Assembly: GCF_003935895.2 (NCBI RefSeq)
Contig: NZ_CP054058.1
Span: 2,771,177 to 2,835,176 of the forward strand
Direction of reading: 5' to 3'
Length of the DNA stretch: 64,000 nucleotides
From: Scandinavium goeteborgense
Lineage (GTDB): Bacteria; Pseudomonadota; Gammaproteobacteria; Enterobacterales; Enterobacteriaceae
Within the stretch, counting starts at the first letter, position 1. Every line of letters begins with the position of its first letter. This document shows, one piece after another, positions 41,659-51,652 of the stretch. The notes beneath the pieces were generated by a model that did no database searches, was not told the DNA's origin, and saw nothing but the letters and a program-made list of their open reading frames with translations. The position numbers and the translations under genes were made by a program.

Positions 41659-43186
41659 TGGCAGGTAGCTGATAGCTCCAGGTTTCACTCAGCGTCTGAT
41701 CGCCATTGACCAGGGCCGCACGCATGTCGGTCGTTTTCTTCACATCTTTGACTTTCACACGCATCGTCAGTCGCCAGCCTTTGGTCATCGGGTTATAGCG
41801 AACGTTGCTGTCCACGATTTCCCCGTTGTCACCAATACTGGTCTGGGCGGTCACCGGCGTATCCTGCGGCATCTTTTTCATGTCCGCACCGGTGTAGTCG
41901 ATGACAAACGCGATAGTGCCATCCGGCTGACGAATGAGATTCGACTGCTTCACGTCACCCGTTGAACGGCGCGTTTGCATCACATACGCGCTGTCCGGTG
42001 CGTGCAGTTTGTCTTCGTCACGGCTGAAAGTGATGGTGTATTTGAAGTTCATCTCTTTACCTGGGTCCGGCAGCTGATCCGGCGTCCAGTAAGCGACGAT
42101 GTTATCGTTGGTTTCGTCGTTGGTTGGAATTTCCACCAGCTCGACTTTCCCTTTACCCCAGTCGCCTTTCGGGGTGATCCACGCGCTTGGGCGCAGGTCA
42201 TAACGATCGTCCAGATCCTCATAACGCGAGAACTGACGGCCGCGCTGCAACAGACCAAAGCCTTTCGGATTTTCGGTCGCGTAGCTGCTCACTGCCAGGT
42301 GTTTCGGGTTATTCAGCGGACGCCAGATCCATTCTCCGTTACCGGCCAGAATCGACAGACCGTTAGAGTCATGCAGTTCAGGACGGAAGTTGGTGGTCGG
42401 AGATGGCTGATTCGGCCCAAACAGGAACATGCTGGTCAGAGGTGCTACGCCCAGTTTCCCCACTTTATCACGCAGGTAAACTTTAGACTGCACATCAACC
42501 ACGGTATCGCGGCCAGGCATCACGACAAAGCGATAGGCGCCGGTCGCACGCGGGGAATCCAGCAGTGCATAAATAGTCAGACGTTTGTCGGTCGCTTTTG
42601 GACGCTCAATCCAGAACTCACGAAAACGCGGGAACTCTTCGCCGGATGGCAAAGCAGTATCAATGGCGAGACCGCGGGCAGACAAGCCATAAGTTTGGCC
42701 CTGACCGAGAACGCGGAAATAGCTGGCTCCGAGCATGCTGACGATTTCGTCGTTTTTATCTTTGCTGTTGATCGGATACAGCACTTTAAACCCGGCAAAA
42801 CCCAGATCCTTGACGGTGTCTTTATCATGCTGGACATTGCCAAAATTGAAGTAATCCGGGCTGTATTTGATTTTCTTCACCGACGTGGCCGTCACTTCAT
42901 TAATGGCGACTGGCGTGTCGAAATACATCCCCTGATGGTAAAACTCAAGCTTGAACGGAGTCTTGACCTTGCTCCAGTAAGCTTTGTCGTGGTTAAACTG
43001 AATTTGCTGATAATCCGCGTATTTCATGTCGCGGAAAACGGAGGGCAGGTTACTTTTTGGCGCTTCGTAGCCCTTGCCGGCGAGCGATTTCGCTTCCTTC
43101 GCTACATCATCAATACTGAACGCCCATGCAGATGAAGTACACAGGGACAACATTATGGCTGCGCCTATCCAACGCAGTTTCATCAT
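41651..43186 (-). CDS. opgG: Periplasmic glucan biosynthesis protein OpgG
   Basis: Periplasmic protein required for glucan synthesis, probably with glucan-modifying activity (a hydrolase-like beta-sandwich). 511 residues from ATG 43186, matching E. coli. Signal peptide [22 protein letters not shown], then [11 protein letters not shown]. In-frame starts at 43204 (+6 residues) and upstream are possible. It is co-transcribed with opgH and divergent from opgC, across 270 nt of promoter DNA. Confidence 0.95.
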   Translation of the reverse strand: MMKLRWIGAAIMLSLCTSSAWAFSIDDVAKEAKSLAGKGYEAPKSNLPSVFRDMKYADYQQIQFNHDKAYWSKVKTPFKLEFYHQGMYFDTPVAINEVTATSVKKIKYSPDYFNFGNVQHDKDTVKDLGFAGFKVLYPINSKDKNDEIVSMLGASYFRVLGQGQTYGLSARGLAIDTALPSGEEFPRFREFWIERPKATDKRLTIYALLDSPRATGAYRFVVMPGRDTVVDVQSKVYLRDKVGKLGVAPLTSMFLFGPNQPSPTTNFRPELHDSNGLSILAGNGEWIWRPLNNPKHLAVSSYATENPKGFGLLQRGRQFSRYEDLDDRYDLRPSAWITPKGDWGKGKVELVEIPTNDETNDNIVAYWTPDQLPDPGKEMNFKYTITFSRDEDKLHAPDSAYVMQTRRSTGDVKQSNLIRQPDGTIAFVIDYTGADMKKMPQDTPVTAQTSIGDNGEIVDSNVRYNPMTKGWRLTMRVKVKDVKKTTDMRAALVNGDQTLSETWSYQLPANE

Positions 43187-43455
43187 CTGTGGTTTATTTT
43201 TCATAAGTAGTAAGCACTTCCCCCTTTGTGTGCTTAAATCGATCCGATCCATTTTAATGGAAACTCAAGCAATCCGACAACATAATCCCCATTTTGTTCG
43301 GCTCAGTGGCCTATGGATTAAACAACATTCCACACCGGGTTGCACTTTGCGTGCTGCTCCTAAAGACAGGTTCCCGGACTTCGTGTAGGGTTGCTCGAAT
43401 TTAACCGTTATCGTACTGCCCGTTAAGGCGATTAGTCTGAGATTTCATTGACTTT
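43187..43455. promoter_or_regulatory. Divergent opgG / opgC promoter region
   Basis: About 270 nt without a gene. Expected to hold osmoregulated promoters for opgGH and opgC; I did not identify specific sites. Confidence 0.45.
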
Positions 43456-44616
43456 ATGAATACTACACCCCCGCAACGCGAATATTTCCTTGACTCCATC
43501 CGCGCCTGGCTGATGCTGTTGGGTATCCCCTTTCATATTTCCCTGATTTATTCCAGCCACATCTGGCACGTCAACAGTGCGGAGCCTTCATGGTGGCTGA
43601 CGCTGTTCAACGATTTTGTTCACTCATTTCGTATGCAGGTCTTTTTCGTCATTTCCGGCTATTTCTCCTACATGCTGTTTTTGCGCTATCCAATGAAGAA
43701 ATGGTGGAAGGTGCGCGTAGAGCGCGTCGGCATCCCGATGTTGACCGCCATTCCCCTACTGACGCTGCCGCAATTTTTAATGCTTCAGCACGTTGAGGGT
43801 AAATCGGCGACCTGGCATACGCTGACCGGCTATCAAAAATTCAACACTCTGGCGTGGGAACTAGTGTCTCACCTGTGGTTCCTGCTGGTTCTGGTGGTGC
43901 TGACCACGCTGGGCCTGGCGCTGTTCCATTGGATCAAAAAACGCCAGCAGGCCTCGATTGTCGGGTTCTTTAGTCACGTCACCATGGGCCAGTTGACCGG
44001 GCTGTTCCTTGCGCTGGGCATTGTGTACGCCATTATTCGCCGGACGCTGTTCATCGTGTATCCCCCGATCCTCAGCGACGGTATTTTCAACTTCGTGGTG
44101 ATGCAGACCCTGTTCTATCTGCCGTTCTTTATTCTTGGCGCCCAGGCGTTTGTGAATCCACGTCTGAAAGATTTGTTCACCACCCCGTCACCGTGGTGCA
44201 TGGCGGGCGCGGCGCTCGGCTTTATCGCCTATCGCCTGAACCAGCAGTACGGCTCTGGCGACGCCTGGATGTATGAAACCGAGTATGTGATTACGATGGT
44301 GTTGGGTCTGTGGATGGTGAACGTGGTGTTTGCATTTGGTCACCGGATGCTGAATTTCAAATCCAGCCGCGTGACCTATTTCGTTAACGCTTCGCTGTTT
44401 ATCTATCTGGTTCACCACCCGTTGACCCTGCTGTACGGCGCGTGGATCACCCCGTACATCCACTCTAACCTGTTAGGCTTTATCACGGGTCTGGTGTTCG
44501 TTATCGGGATTGCCATTATCCTGTACGAAATTCATCTTCGCATTCCGCTGCTGCGTTTCCTGTTCTCAGGCAAACCGCAGACGCCGCCGAACAAAACTCA
44601 GCCTTCCGCACAGTAA
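43456..44616 (+). CDS. opgC: Glucan succinyltransferase OpgC
   Basis: Inner-membrane acyltransferase that succinylates osmoregulated periplasmic glucans. 386 residues, about 10 membrane segments (acyltransferase-3 family). N-terminal motif [20 protein letters not shown] includes the conserved DSIRA and His; Arg/His-rich loops follow. Divergent from opgGH. Confidence 0.95.
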   Translation: MNTTPPQREYFLDSIRAWLMLLGIPFHISLIYSSHIWHVNSAEPSWWLTLFNDFVHSFRMQVFFVISGYFSYMLFLRYPMKKWWKVRVERVGIPMLTAIPLLTLPQFLMLQHVEGKSATWHTLTGYQKFNTLAWELVSHLWFLLVLVVLTTLGLALFHWIKKRQQASIVGFFSHVTMGQLTGLFLALGIVYAIIRRTLFIVYPPILSDGIFNFVVMQTLFYLPFFILGAQAFVNPRLKDLFTTPSPWCMAGAALGFIAYRLNQQYGSGDAWMYETEYVITMVLGLWMVNVVFAFGHRMLNFKSSRVTYFVNASLFIYLVHHPLTLLYGAWITPYIHSNLLGFITGLVFVIGIAIILYEIHLRIPLLRFLFSGKPQTPPNKTQPSAQ

Positions 44617-44622
44617 TAGAAA

Positions 44623-44644
44623 CGGGCCGCCTCTGCGCGGCCCG
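44623..44644. terminator. Hairpin between opgC and clsC
   Basis: Stem cgggccgc/gcggcccg between two convergent genes; no strong T-run on the plus strand, a short one (TTTC) on the minus strand. Confidence 0.5.
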
Positions 44645-44645
44645 A

Positions 44646-46097
44646 TTACAACAACCACTCCACCGGCAACACGTACGCTATCAGCACTAAAATACGCTGC
44701 CAGATTTTGGCCTGAGGCTCTTTGCGTAACTCGGTTTCCTGCCCGTCTTCCCTGTCTATCCAGTGAATTTTCCCCCAACGCGTGAGCTTCAGCTTCCAGG
44801 CGGCGTCGCGCTGACTTTTCAGAAAACGATGGTGAATGCGCTGGGCAAGATTTTCGCTGTCGATGACCAGCCCCATTTCAGTATTGAGCAGCGCCGAACG
44901 CGGGTCGAAATTAAACGAGCCGATAAACACTTTTTTGCCATCGATACTGAAGGTTTTGGCGTGCAGGCTGGAGCCTGAGTTACCGGTCAAACCACGGTCG
45001 CGAATGCCTGGACGTGGATGTTGCGTCGGTTTCAGTTCGTAAAGTTCAACACCGTGACGCAGAAGTTTTTTACGCCAGCGCGCATAGCCCGCATGGACCA
45101 CCGCCACATCGTTCGCCGCCAGAGAGTTGGTGAGAATCGCGACTTTCACCCCTTTACGCACCAGTTGGAGTATTTGCGCTACGCCCGCGCGGCCCGGTAC
45201 AAAATAAGAAGAGATAATATCGATATTCGTTTCCGGCGTGCCCATCGCCCGGCGCAAACGCTCCGGCAGCAAACTGCGCGGGGCGGCTCTCCCCTCCCCT
45301 TTGCGCGGATCGTCGCTGAGCAGTCTGGTTTCCGCGTGGATAAAGGATAAATCCCCCTTCGCCATGTGTTGGGCTATTTTGGTTGTCGCCAGTTTTTCCA
45401 GATAACGGTCAGCCGCTATCTGCTGCTCATCGGTAAAGGGGGGCAACGTCTGCCGCTCGCTTACCGCGCTTTCCGATAGCAGTACCTGTTTTAGCGTTTT
45501 CACCGACTCACACTGCCAGTAGCGTTCGAAATCTCGTTCCACCTCTGCGACGACATGCCCTGTTGCCAGCACGTCGAGATCGGTAAACAACGGTTCTTCA
45601 CCAATACCGAAATAGGCATCGCCCACGTTGCGCCCACCGATGATGGTCGCCAGGCAGTCTGCGCTAAAACTTTTGTTGTGCATTCGGCGATTGAGGCGAG
45701 CGAAGTCGGTCAGATACCCCAGCATTCGCAGGGTACGAAATGAGAAAGGATTGAACAGCCTCACGTCGATATTGGGATGCACATCCAGCACTTTGAGGGT
45801 TTCGTCCAGCCCGCTGGTATTGTTGTCATCCAGTAATAATCGCACCTTCACGCCGCGGTCTGCGGCGTCCATCAGTGCCTGAAAAAGTAACCGTCCGGAG
45901 ACGTCGTCTTCCCAGATATAGTACTGCACATCAAGGGTGCGCTCCGCCAGGGCTGCGAGCTGATAACGCGCTGCAAAAGCTTCAAGACTGTCTTCGAGCG
46001 TGTGGATCCCACAAACGGTTGACGAGGCATTCTCTGAAGAAGCCAGCGCCTGATGCAGGCTAGTTTTAGTTTCCCTGCTGGCTAAGTAATCGTGCAT
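44646..46097 (-). CDS. clsC: Cardiolipin synthase C
   Basis: Makes cardiolipin from phosphatidylglycerol and phosphatidylethanolamine, together with YmdB in E. coli. Two phospholipase D HKD motifs: HNKSFSAD near residue 143 and [20 protein letters not shown] near 373. 483 residues from ATG 46097 ([13 protein letters not shown]); ATG 46118 or TTG 46121 would add 7-8. It overlaps the 3' end of ymdB by 32 nt, consistent with a two-gene operon. Confidence 0.95.
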   Translation of the reverse strand: MHDYLASRETKTSLHQALASSENASSTVCGIHTLEDSLEAFAARYQLAALAERTLDVQYYIWEDDVSGRLLFQALMDAADRGVKVRLLLDDNNTSGLDETLKVLDVHPNIDVRLFNPFSFRTLRMLGYLTDFARLNRRMHNKSFSADCLATIIGGRNVGDAYFGIGEEPLFTDLDVLATGHVVAEVERDFERYWQCESVKTLKQVLLSESAVSERQTLPPFTDEQQIAADRYLEKLATTKIAQHMAKGDLSFIHAETRLLSDDPRKGEGRAAPRSLLPERLRRAMGTPETNIDIISSYFVPGRAGVAQILQLVRKGVKVAILTNSLAANDVAVVHAGYARWRKKLLRHGVELYELKPTQHPRPGIRDRGLTGNSGSSLHAKTFSIDGKKVFIGSFNFDPRSALLNTEMGLVIDSENLAQRIHHRFLKSQRDAAWKLKLTRWGKIHWIDREDGQETELRKEPQAKIWQRILVLIAYVLPVEWLL

Positions 46098-46596
46098 ATA
46101 AATGTGCACTGTCCTCATCAAAACAAACGAAAGTTACCTGTTCAGGTAACACATGACTGGCAAGCCAGCGATCGACGGTGGTAAAGGCAATCGCTGCCGC
46201 CGCGGCTTTAGGATACCCGTAAACTCCGGTACTGATAGCAGGAAATGCCAGCGTGCGATAACCGTTGGCTTCCGCCAGCTGTAGGCTATTACGGTAAGCC
46301 TCTTCCAGCAATGCGGCTTCATGCTGCTCGCCCCCGTGCCATACCGGCCCGACGGCGTGGATAACGGCTTTCGCATTCAGATTCCCGGCCTCGGTGATGA
46401 CCGCGTGCCCGGCGGGACACTCCCCTTGCTGCTGGCGCACTTTTTTACACGCTTCCAGTAATGCCGGGCCTGCAGCCCGATGAATGGCCCCGTCCACACC
46501 CCCACCGCCCAGTAACGAAGGATTGGCGGCGTTGACGATAACGTCGACATCGAGGGTAGTGATATCGGCCTGAAGGATTTGGATCCGCGCGTTCAT
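46066..46596 (-). CDS. ymdB: O-acetyl-ADP-ribose deacetylase, RNase III inhibitor
   Basis: Macrodomain protein that deacetylates O-acetyl-ADP-ribose and inhibits RNase III in E. coli. 176 residues. The macrodomain loops [20 protein letters not shown] (about 24-43) and [10 protein letters not shown] (about 119-128) are intact. Start ATG 46596 with GGCAGGAGAAATTT. Confidence 0.95.
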   Translation of the reverse strand: MNARIQILQADITTLDVDVIVNAANPSLLGGGGVDGAIHRAAGPALLEACKKVRQQQGECPAGHAVITEAGNLNAKAVIHAVGPVWHGGEQHEAALLEEAYRNSLQLAEANGYRTLAFPAISTGVYGYPKAAAAAIAFTTVDRWLASHVLPEQVTFVCFDEDSAHLYARLLSQQGN

Positions 46597-46671
46597 AAAT
46601 TTCTCCTGCCGAACGTTCACTTAGGTTCAAGTTTAGTCAAAAGCAGGAGAAAGCGTTTATCCATAAGGAGG

Positions 46672-46995
46672 TTAACGGTAAGCGATGGTGACGATACCCA
46701 GCGTTTTCTGAGGATTAATGTAGCGCATGCTAACGGTCGCCGCCTCGTTATTCACGACCTGTCCCGTGGCAGCCTGTTGGAATGAAATCGCAGAAGTGTG
46801 CACCTGCCCTGCACGATTGCAGTGCATGGCAATATGCTGAGAACCGGTTGAAATGTTGCACGGATCTTCGACAATCGATCCGACAAAATGAATGACGCCA
46901 CCCTGCGCTCCAGAGGTCGCGGCCATCGCGACGCCAGAGAACAATGCCGACGACAGACAAGCAACGGCACACAAACGTTTAGTTAAGGTTTTCAT
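46672..46995 (-). CDS. ymdA: Type-1 fimbrial-like secreted protein YmdA
   Basis: 107 residues with a Sec signal (MKTLTKRLCAVACLSSALFSGVAMA). Mature part has IHFVGSIVEDPCNIS, which resembles fimbrial subunit N-terminal strands, and two cysteines (EDPCNIS, MHCNRA) that could form a disulfide. It is the last gene of the csgBAC-ymdA stretch. Function is unknown; curli association is only by position. Confidence 0.85.
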   Translation of the reverse strand: MKTLTKRLCAVACLSSALFSGVAMAATSGAQGGVIHFVGSIVEDPCNISTGSQHIAMHCNRAGQVHTSAISFQQAATGQVVNNEAATVSMRYINPQKTLGIVTIAYR

Positions 46996-47149
46996 CGCGT
47001 AGCTCCGTGGAATGTGATCATCCCTGAGAGAGTTATGCGCACGCTGCCCCGCACCGTGCGTACTTCAACAACACGACACTTCAAACCCTTAACGTAAAAG
47101 TAATCATCACTGTGAATTAACGCCAATCAATCTGTGAAAAAAGGCGTTG

Positions 47150-47479
47150 CTAGGTCCTTTCCCCGTTGGGCCATTGCGCCGAAAGATGCAAAGCCTGCCC
47201 GTCCGTAAGCGTGACAACGACTTTTACCGTGTCGTTCTGAGTGATATTTAACTGCATCCGTGAGAGATCAATGGGTTGATTAGCGGGCAAACTTAACGTT
47301 TTACTCTGCTGAATGTTGCTGGTCCCGCCTTGTCCCTCACGCATCGTCTGGATACTCACCCGACACTGGCACGGCTCTGTCACTGTGACCTGAGGCGTAA
47401 TGGTGTACATCTCCCCTTGATGGGTCACATTGAAGGCAATGCTATTGGTGAGCGCGACCGCAATAAGTAAGCTATTCAT
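47150..47479 (-). CDS. csgC: Curli assembly chaperone CsgC
   Basis: Small periplasmic protein that blocks premature CsgA amyloid formation. 109 residues (E. coli 110) with an N-terminal signal MNSLLIAVALTNSIAF; the CXC redox-like motif (EPCQCRVS) and SLPANQPI are conserved. ATG 47479 has TGGAGGATCTC upstream. It is separated from csgA by a terminator, so it may be weakly co-transcribed. Confidence 0.92.
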   Translation of the reverse strand: MNSLLIAVALTNSIAFNVTHQGEMYTITPQVTVTEPCQCRVSIQTMREGQGGTSNIQQSKTLSLPANQPIDLSRMQLNITQNDTVKVVVTLTDGQALHLSAQWPNGERT

Positions 47480-47492
47480 GAGATCCTCCAAT

Positions 47493-47521
47493 AAAAAAAC
47501 AGGGCACAGGCCCTGTTTTTA
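47493..47521 (-). terminator. Terminator/attenuator between csgA and csgC
   Basis: Perfect stem aaaaacaggg-c..ccctgttttt with U-runs; on the minus strand it follows csgA by 19 nt. Explains strong csgBA and weaker csgC expression. Confidence 0.85.
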
Positions 47522-47539
47522 TTGTGTGCGAAAACCAGA

Positions 47540-48007
47540 TTAATGCTGGTAAACGTTCGCCCAGTTAGCCGAGCCGTTCTGAGTCACGTTGACCATAGAA
47601 CTGTCAGCAGTCTGATTCACGACTGAAGAGTTGCCGCCGCCCCAACCAAACAGGTTAGACTGGCTGACATTAATGGTTGAGTTATCACCGGTTTGCAGAT
47701 TGCTGGAAGAGTTGCTAAAGCCGGTTTGGCTCACGTTAATGTCGCTGTTGTAAGCGCTACTCTGGGTTGCCGTGGCAAGGTTGTTAAAGCCCTGCTGGCT
47801 GATGTTAATGTCAGCGTATTTAGACCCGCTTTGGTCTACGCTGGCACCGTTATTACCACCCGCCTGGTAAATATTCACAGTTTCGTTGCTGGAATTTTGT
47901 GGAAGGGTTGGACCGCCGTCGTCATGACCGCCGCCATGGCTAGGACCACCCGCAAATGCAGAGCCTGAAACAAGAACCATTGCAATCATAGACATTTTAA
48001 TATTCAT
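47540..48007 (-). CDS. csgA: Major curlin subunit, divergent
   Basis: Secreted amyloid subunit of curli. 155 residues. Signal MNIKMSMIAMVLVSGSAFA, a Gly/His-rich N-terminus (GGPSHGGGHDDGG), then five curlin repeats (S-X5-Q-X-G-X-N-X-A-X3-Q): ETVNIYQAGGNNGASVDQ, ADINISQQGFNNLATATQ, SDINVSQTGFSNSSSNLQ, STINVSQ..NQT and SMVNVTQNGSANWANVYQ. Repeat 4 is degenerate, with an inserted FGWGGG loop. It is far from E. coli CsgA in sequence but clear by repeat pattern and synteny. Confidence 0.94.
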   Translation of the reverse strand: MNIKMSMIAMVLVSGSAFAGGPSHGGGHDDGGPTLPQNSSNETVNIYQAGGNNGASVDQSGSKYADINISQQGFNNLATATQSSAYNSDINVSQTGFSNSSSNLQTGDNSTINVSQSNLFGWGGGNSSVVNQTADSSMVNVTQNGSANWANVYQH

Positions 48008-48047
48008 AAAACCCCCATTGGCTTGATTAGGTTTCGTCTTATAACCA

Positions 48048-48506
48048 TTAACGTGTTAATACACGAACGGCCATTTGCGACGAGTTTTGCACAATAACTG
48101 TTTTAGTACCTACGGACTGCTGCTGTGAAATACTGGCCTGATTACCCGAACCGCGTTGGATAATAATGCCCGTATTCCCATAGCCTGATTGGCTAATATC
48201 TGCATCATTACTACTTCCGGCCTGATCTACGTAGGCCAGATTGTACCCCCCGGATTGAGAAACATCAGACTGATTGCCATTACCTCGTTGAGAAACAACG
48301 GCTATTTGATGATTTCCATCCTGCTGAGTATTCGCGCCATTCCCATAACCTTGCTGAGCGACAATTGCCGTTTCATTAGCGAGATTAGAGTTAAGCCCAT
48401 TGGCGACCAGATTATATTCTGGGCTTGCCAGATCATAACCCGATGCAGCTACTAATCCAGGTATCGCCAGCAGTGTTAACGACAGAAAATACACTTTCTT
48501 GTTCAT
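48048..48506 (-). CDS. csgB: Curlin nucleator, divergent
   Basis: Minor curlin that anchors and nucleates CsgA. 152 residues (E. coli 151), signal MNKKVYFLSLTLLAIPGLVAA, and at least four curlin repeats, e.g. ETAIVAQQGYGNGANTQQ, QIAVVSQRGNGNQSDVSQ, LAYVDQAGSSNDADISQ, ending TKTVIVQNSSQMAVRVLTR. The longer upstream open frame is not conserved; ATG 48506 has GGGTGGAAC upstream. It is followed by csgA. Confidence 0.93.
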   Translation of the reverse strand: MNKKVYFLSLTLLAIPGLVAASGYDLASPEYNLVANGLNSNLANETAIVAQQGYGNGANTQQDGNHQIAVVSQRGNGNQSDVSQSGGYNLAYVDQAGSSNDADISQSGYGNTGIIIQRGSGNQASISQQQSVGTKTVIVQNSSQMAVRVLTR

Positions 48507-49235
48507 GTTCCACCCGCTTGAATCCTGGCTATTTCTGTTGCTGTTAAATAACGCCGACGTTGTTGTTAATGCGACGTTACGATAAACAGTATGTTGCTGA
48601 CCAAAATTAATTGGTGTCACCCGCAAGGTTGATTTTAATTTTTTCGGATCATTCCTAAGCATTAGAATTGCGCTATGTCCCGGTCTTTAAATACGATTAT
48701 TTATGTTTCTATTATCAGAACATATCCAAAAACATGGATAATCATATAAATCAAGGTGTTTAGCGGGCCAAGAAAAAACCAAGCGTGAAGATCCGGATCG
48801 CGATCTCATTTGTCTAAAATTTCCTTAAGATAAAAGCGTTACAAACTTAGTTATTATTTTAATGATGGTAATCCACACAAGGCTTATAATATATCCTTCA
48901 TTTATTAATGAGTTAGATGATTTGTATGATTTATCAAGTTGCTACTATTTTATTTCCGTGTACAACTTTATCATCACTTCTAAATGATTAAAGAACTCCA
49001 TTTTTACATTTTAATATTCCATTTTACATTTTGTTACAGTGTTTGATCTTGCTTAAAATTTAGCAATGACTAGATTGAACACTGAAGTACCTAATATTGT
49101 TTTATTGACTTTTACCCGCCTTAGGGTTTTCGAACTTACGTATACACAGCAATGCAGCCTCAATCAGTACTTCTGGAACCCCGTATATTTTTGCGGGGAA
49201 AACTGATAGCTGCTGTAAAACGTTGGAGTTTCATC
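48507..49235. promoter_or_regulatory. csgBAC / csgDEFG divergent regulatory region
   Basis: 729 nt, strongly AT-rich; E. coli has about 750 nt here, a major hub for OmpR, IHF, H-NS, CpxR, RstA and CsgD control. No assigned gene. A TATAAT-like sequence lies within cttataatatatcc near 48885. I did not place individual sites. Part of the csgD leader (open frame 49152-49235) is also here. Confidence 0.75.
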
Positions 49236-49883
49236 ATGTTAAATGAAGTCCATAGTTTAGGCAGTTCGCTTGTACTTGTAACAAAGCCGTCCTTACAAGC
49301 CAGCGCGCTTTTACAATATTTAAAATCGACACTGGATATTTCAGGAAAAGTACAAAACATTCATCGTATTATCGAAGAAACGTTGCCTGACAGCATCATG
49401 ATCTTCGATATGATGGAAGCGGACAAAAGGCTGATTACTCACTGGCAGGAAAATTTAGGCCGGAAAAACAACGGGATGAAATTGGTATTACTCAATACAC
49501 CCGAGGAATACCCTTTCAAGGACATAGAAAACTGGCCACATATCAACGGTGTCTTTTATAACAATGAAACTGAATCACGTTTAATCGAAGGATTAAGCAT
49601 GATCATGCATGGCGATTGTTACTTTTCGCATAAGCTCGCCAGCTATTTGATAACACATTCAGGAAATTACCGTTACAACAATGCCGAAAGCGCAATGCTG
49701 ACGCAGCGTGAACGGGAAATTCTGAATAAACTACGGGTCGGCGCGTCCAACGTGGAAATTGCCCGCTCGTTGTTCATTAGCGAAAACACCGTAAAAACCC
49801 ATCTCTATAATCTTTTCAAGAAGTTAGCCGTAAAAAACCGGACCCAGGCCGTCTCCTGGGCCAATGATAATCTCAGGCGTTAA
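49236..49883 (+). CDS. csgD: Curli and biofilm master regulator CsgD
   Basis: LuxR/FixJ-type regulator activating csgBAC and, in E. coli, cellulose via adrA. 215 residues (E. coli 216). N-terminal receiver-like domain (about 1-140) with conserved DMMEADKRLITHWQ and ENWPHINGVFY; C-terminal helix-turn-helix with LTQREREILNKLRVGASNVE and SENTVKTHLYNLFKKLAVKN. ATG 49236 has TGGAGTTTCATC upstream. An in-frame ATG at 49152 would add 28 codons and is probably not used. Confidence 0.95.
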   Translation: MLNEVHSLGSSLVLVTKPSLQASALLQYLKSTLDISGKVQNIHRIIEETLPDSIMIFDMMEADKRLITHWQENLGRKNNGMKLVLLNTPEEYPFKDIENWPHINGVFYNNETESRLIEGLSMIMHGDCYFSHKLASYLITHSGNYRYNNAESAMLTQREREILNKLRVGASNVEIARSLFISENTVKTHLYNLFKKLAVKNRTQAVSWANDNLRR

Positions 49884-49900
49884 GTTAACAGGCAAACACC

Positions 49901-50290
49901 ATGAAACGTTCCCTGTGCTGGCTTGCAGCTGCAAACCTGCTGCTGCTTGCGCCCTCTCTGCATGCCGGAGAGGTGGAGATACCGGGTATCGTGGCCGACC
50001 ACACTGTATCGTCAGTAGGGCACGATTTTTATCGTTCCTTTACTGACAAATGGGCCAGTACTACCCGGGAGAATATATCCATTAATGAAAGACCCAGCGC
50101 TCGCTGGGGGAGTTGGATAACAATAACTGTCAATCAGGATATTTTATTTCAGACCTTTTTATTCCCGATAAGACGGGAATTTGATAAGACCGTAGACGCA
50201 GCTGTACAAATTACTCAAGAAGGTATCAATAAACGCCAAATCGACCAGGCATTATTAAAAACGGACGATTTAGCACACGACGAATTTTAA
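49901..50290 (+). CDS. csgE: Curli specificity factor CsgE
   Basis: Periplasmic plug and adaptor for the CsgG channel. 129 residues, E. coli length. Signal [22 protein letters not shown]; mature [20 protein letters not shown] matches. It follows csgD by 17 nt. Confidence 0.95.
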   Translation: MKRSLCWLAAANLLLLAPSLHAGEVEIPGIVADHTVSSVGHDFYRSFTDKWASTTRENISINERPSARWGSWITITVNQDILFQTFLFPIRREFDKTVDAAVQITQEGINKRQIDQALLKTDDLAHDEF

Positions 50291-50309
50291 ACATAGGGTG
50301 GAGGCAATC

Positions 50310-50729
50310 ATGCGTATCGCCTGTACTGTCGCTTTGCTCGCTTTTATTGCACCAGCAAGTTGGGCCGGTAATATGGTTTTCCAGTTCGTAAACCCAAACT
50401 TCGGTGGAAACCCGAATAACGGCGCTTTTTTGCTAAATGAAGCCCAGGCGCAGAATTCCTATAAAGCACCTGGTGGGAGTGACGATTTTGGTTATAACGC
50501 GCCGTCGGCGCTGGATAACTTTACGTCAGCTATCCAGTCACAATTATTAAGTGGTCTGTTAGGAAACGTGGCTACCGGGAAACCGGGTCGCCTCGTCACT
50601 AATGACTTTATTGTCGATATACAAAACAGCAATGGCCTGCTCACGCTTAACGTGACCGACAGAAGTACGGGGAAAACCTCGACTATCCAGGTCTCCGGAG
50701 TGCAACAGACATCGACGAGTGACCAATAG
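50310..50729 (+). CDS. csgF: Curli assembly factor CsgF
   Basis: Binds CsgG at the cell surface and helps CsgB nucleation. 139 residues (E. coli 138). Signal [19 protein letters not shown], then [20 protein letters not shown], whose N-terminus inserts in the CsgG pore. ATG 50310 follows GGAGGCAATC; GTG 50298 is in-frame but lies in the ribosome binding site region. Confidence 0.95.
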   Translation: MRIACTVALLAFIAPASWAGNMVFQFVNPNFGGNPNNGAFLLNEAQAQNSYKAPGGSDDFGYNAPSALDNFTSAIQSQLLSGLLGNVATGKPGRLVTNDFIVDIQNSNGLLTLNVTDRSTGKTSTIQVSGVQQTSTSDQ

Positions 50730-50755
50730 TCACAGATCCGTACAGGAAAATAATC

Positions 50756-51589
50756 ATGAAGCGTTTATTTATACTTCTGGTGGTCGTCCTACTCAGTGGC
50801 TGTCTGACCGCCCCACCGAAAGAGGCGGCAAAACCGACGTTAATGCCACGGGCGCAAAGCTATCGTGACCTGACCCACCTGCCTTCTCCGCAGGGCAAGC
50901 TGTACGTTTCTGTCTACAACATTCAGGATGAAACCGGGCAATTTAAACCTTACCCGGCGAGTAACTTCTCGACGGCGGTGCCGCAAAGTGCGACGGCGAT
51001 GCTGGTGACGGCGTTGAAAGATTCCAAATGGTTTATTCCACTGGAGCGTCAGGGATTACAAAACCTGCTCAACGAGCGCAAAATCATTCGTGCAGCGCAG
51101 GAAAATGGCACCGTGGGAGTAAATAACCGTGCGCCATTGCAATCGTTAAGTTCTGCAAACGTTATTATAGAAGGGTCGATTATCGGTTATGAAAGTAACG
51201 TGAAGTCCGGCGGTGTCGGGGCGCGTTATTTCGGTATCGGTGCCAATACGCAATATCAGCTTGACCAGATTGCCGTTAACCTTCGCGTGATTAACGTCAG
51301 TACCGGTGAAGTACTTTCCTCCGTCACTACCAGCAAAACCATATTGTCCTATGAAGTCCAGGCCGGGGTGTTCCGCTTTATTGATTACCAGCGTTTGCTG
51401 GAAGGCGAAATTGGGTATACCTCGAATGAACCGGTTATGTTGTGTCTGATGTCGGCGATTGAAACAGGCGTTATTTATCTGATTAACGACGGGATCGATC
51501 GTGGACTCTGGAATCTGCAAAGTTCATCAGAAAGCAACAACCCGATTCTTGCGAAATATCGCGACATGGCTTCACCGCCGGAATCCTGA
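50756..51589 (+). CDS. csgG: Curli secretion channel lipoprotein CsgG
   Basis: Outer-membrane nonameric channel for curlin export. 277 residues, the E. coli length. Lipoprotein signal MKRLFILLVVVLLSGC, Cys near residue 16, then TAPP. Well conserved core (FSTAVPQSATAMLVTALKDS, TNEPVMLCLMSAIETGVIYL-like end). Last gene of csgDEFG; terminator follows. Confidence 0.97.
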   Translation: MKRLFILLVVVLLSGCLTAPPKEAAKPTLMPRAQSYRDLTHLPSPQGKLYVSVYNIQDETGQFKPYPASNFSTAVPQSATAMLVTALKDSKWFIPLERQGLQNLLNERKIIRAAQENGTVGVNNRAPLQSLSSANVIIEGSIIGYESNVKSGGVGARYFGIGANTQYQLDQIAVNLRVINVSTGEVLSSVTTSKTILSYEVQAGVFRFIDYQRLLEGEIGYTSNEPVMLCLMSAIETGVIYLINDGIDRGLWNLQSSSESNNPILAKYRDMASPPES

Positions 51590-51602
51590 TTCTGGTGCAG
51601 AC

Positions 51603-51636
51603 AAAAAAAAGCGTAGCCCCGAGGCTACGCTTTTTT
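51603..51636. terminator. Bidirectional terminator between csgG and ycdZ
   Basis: Stem gcgtagcc/ggctacgc with CCGA loop, flanked by an eight-A run and six-T run, between convergent genes. Confidence 0.9.
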
Positions 51637-51652
51637 GTTTCTTGTTCGACAG

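Noticed and set aside
41975..43135. 386-residue plus-strand ORF opposite opgG
   Set aside because: Shadow of opgG; His/Arg/Gln-rich, no recognised domain, no ribosome binding site.
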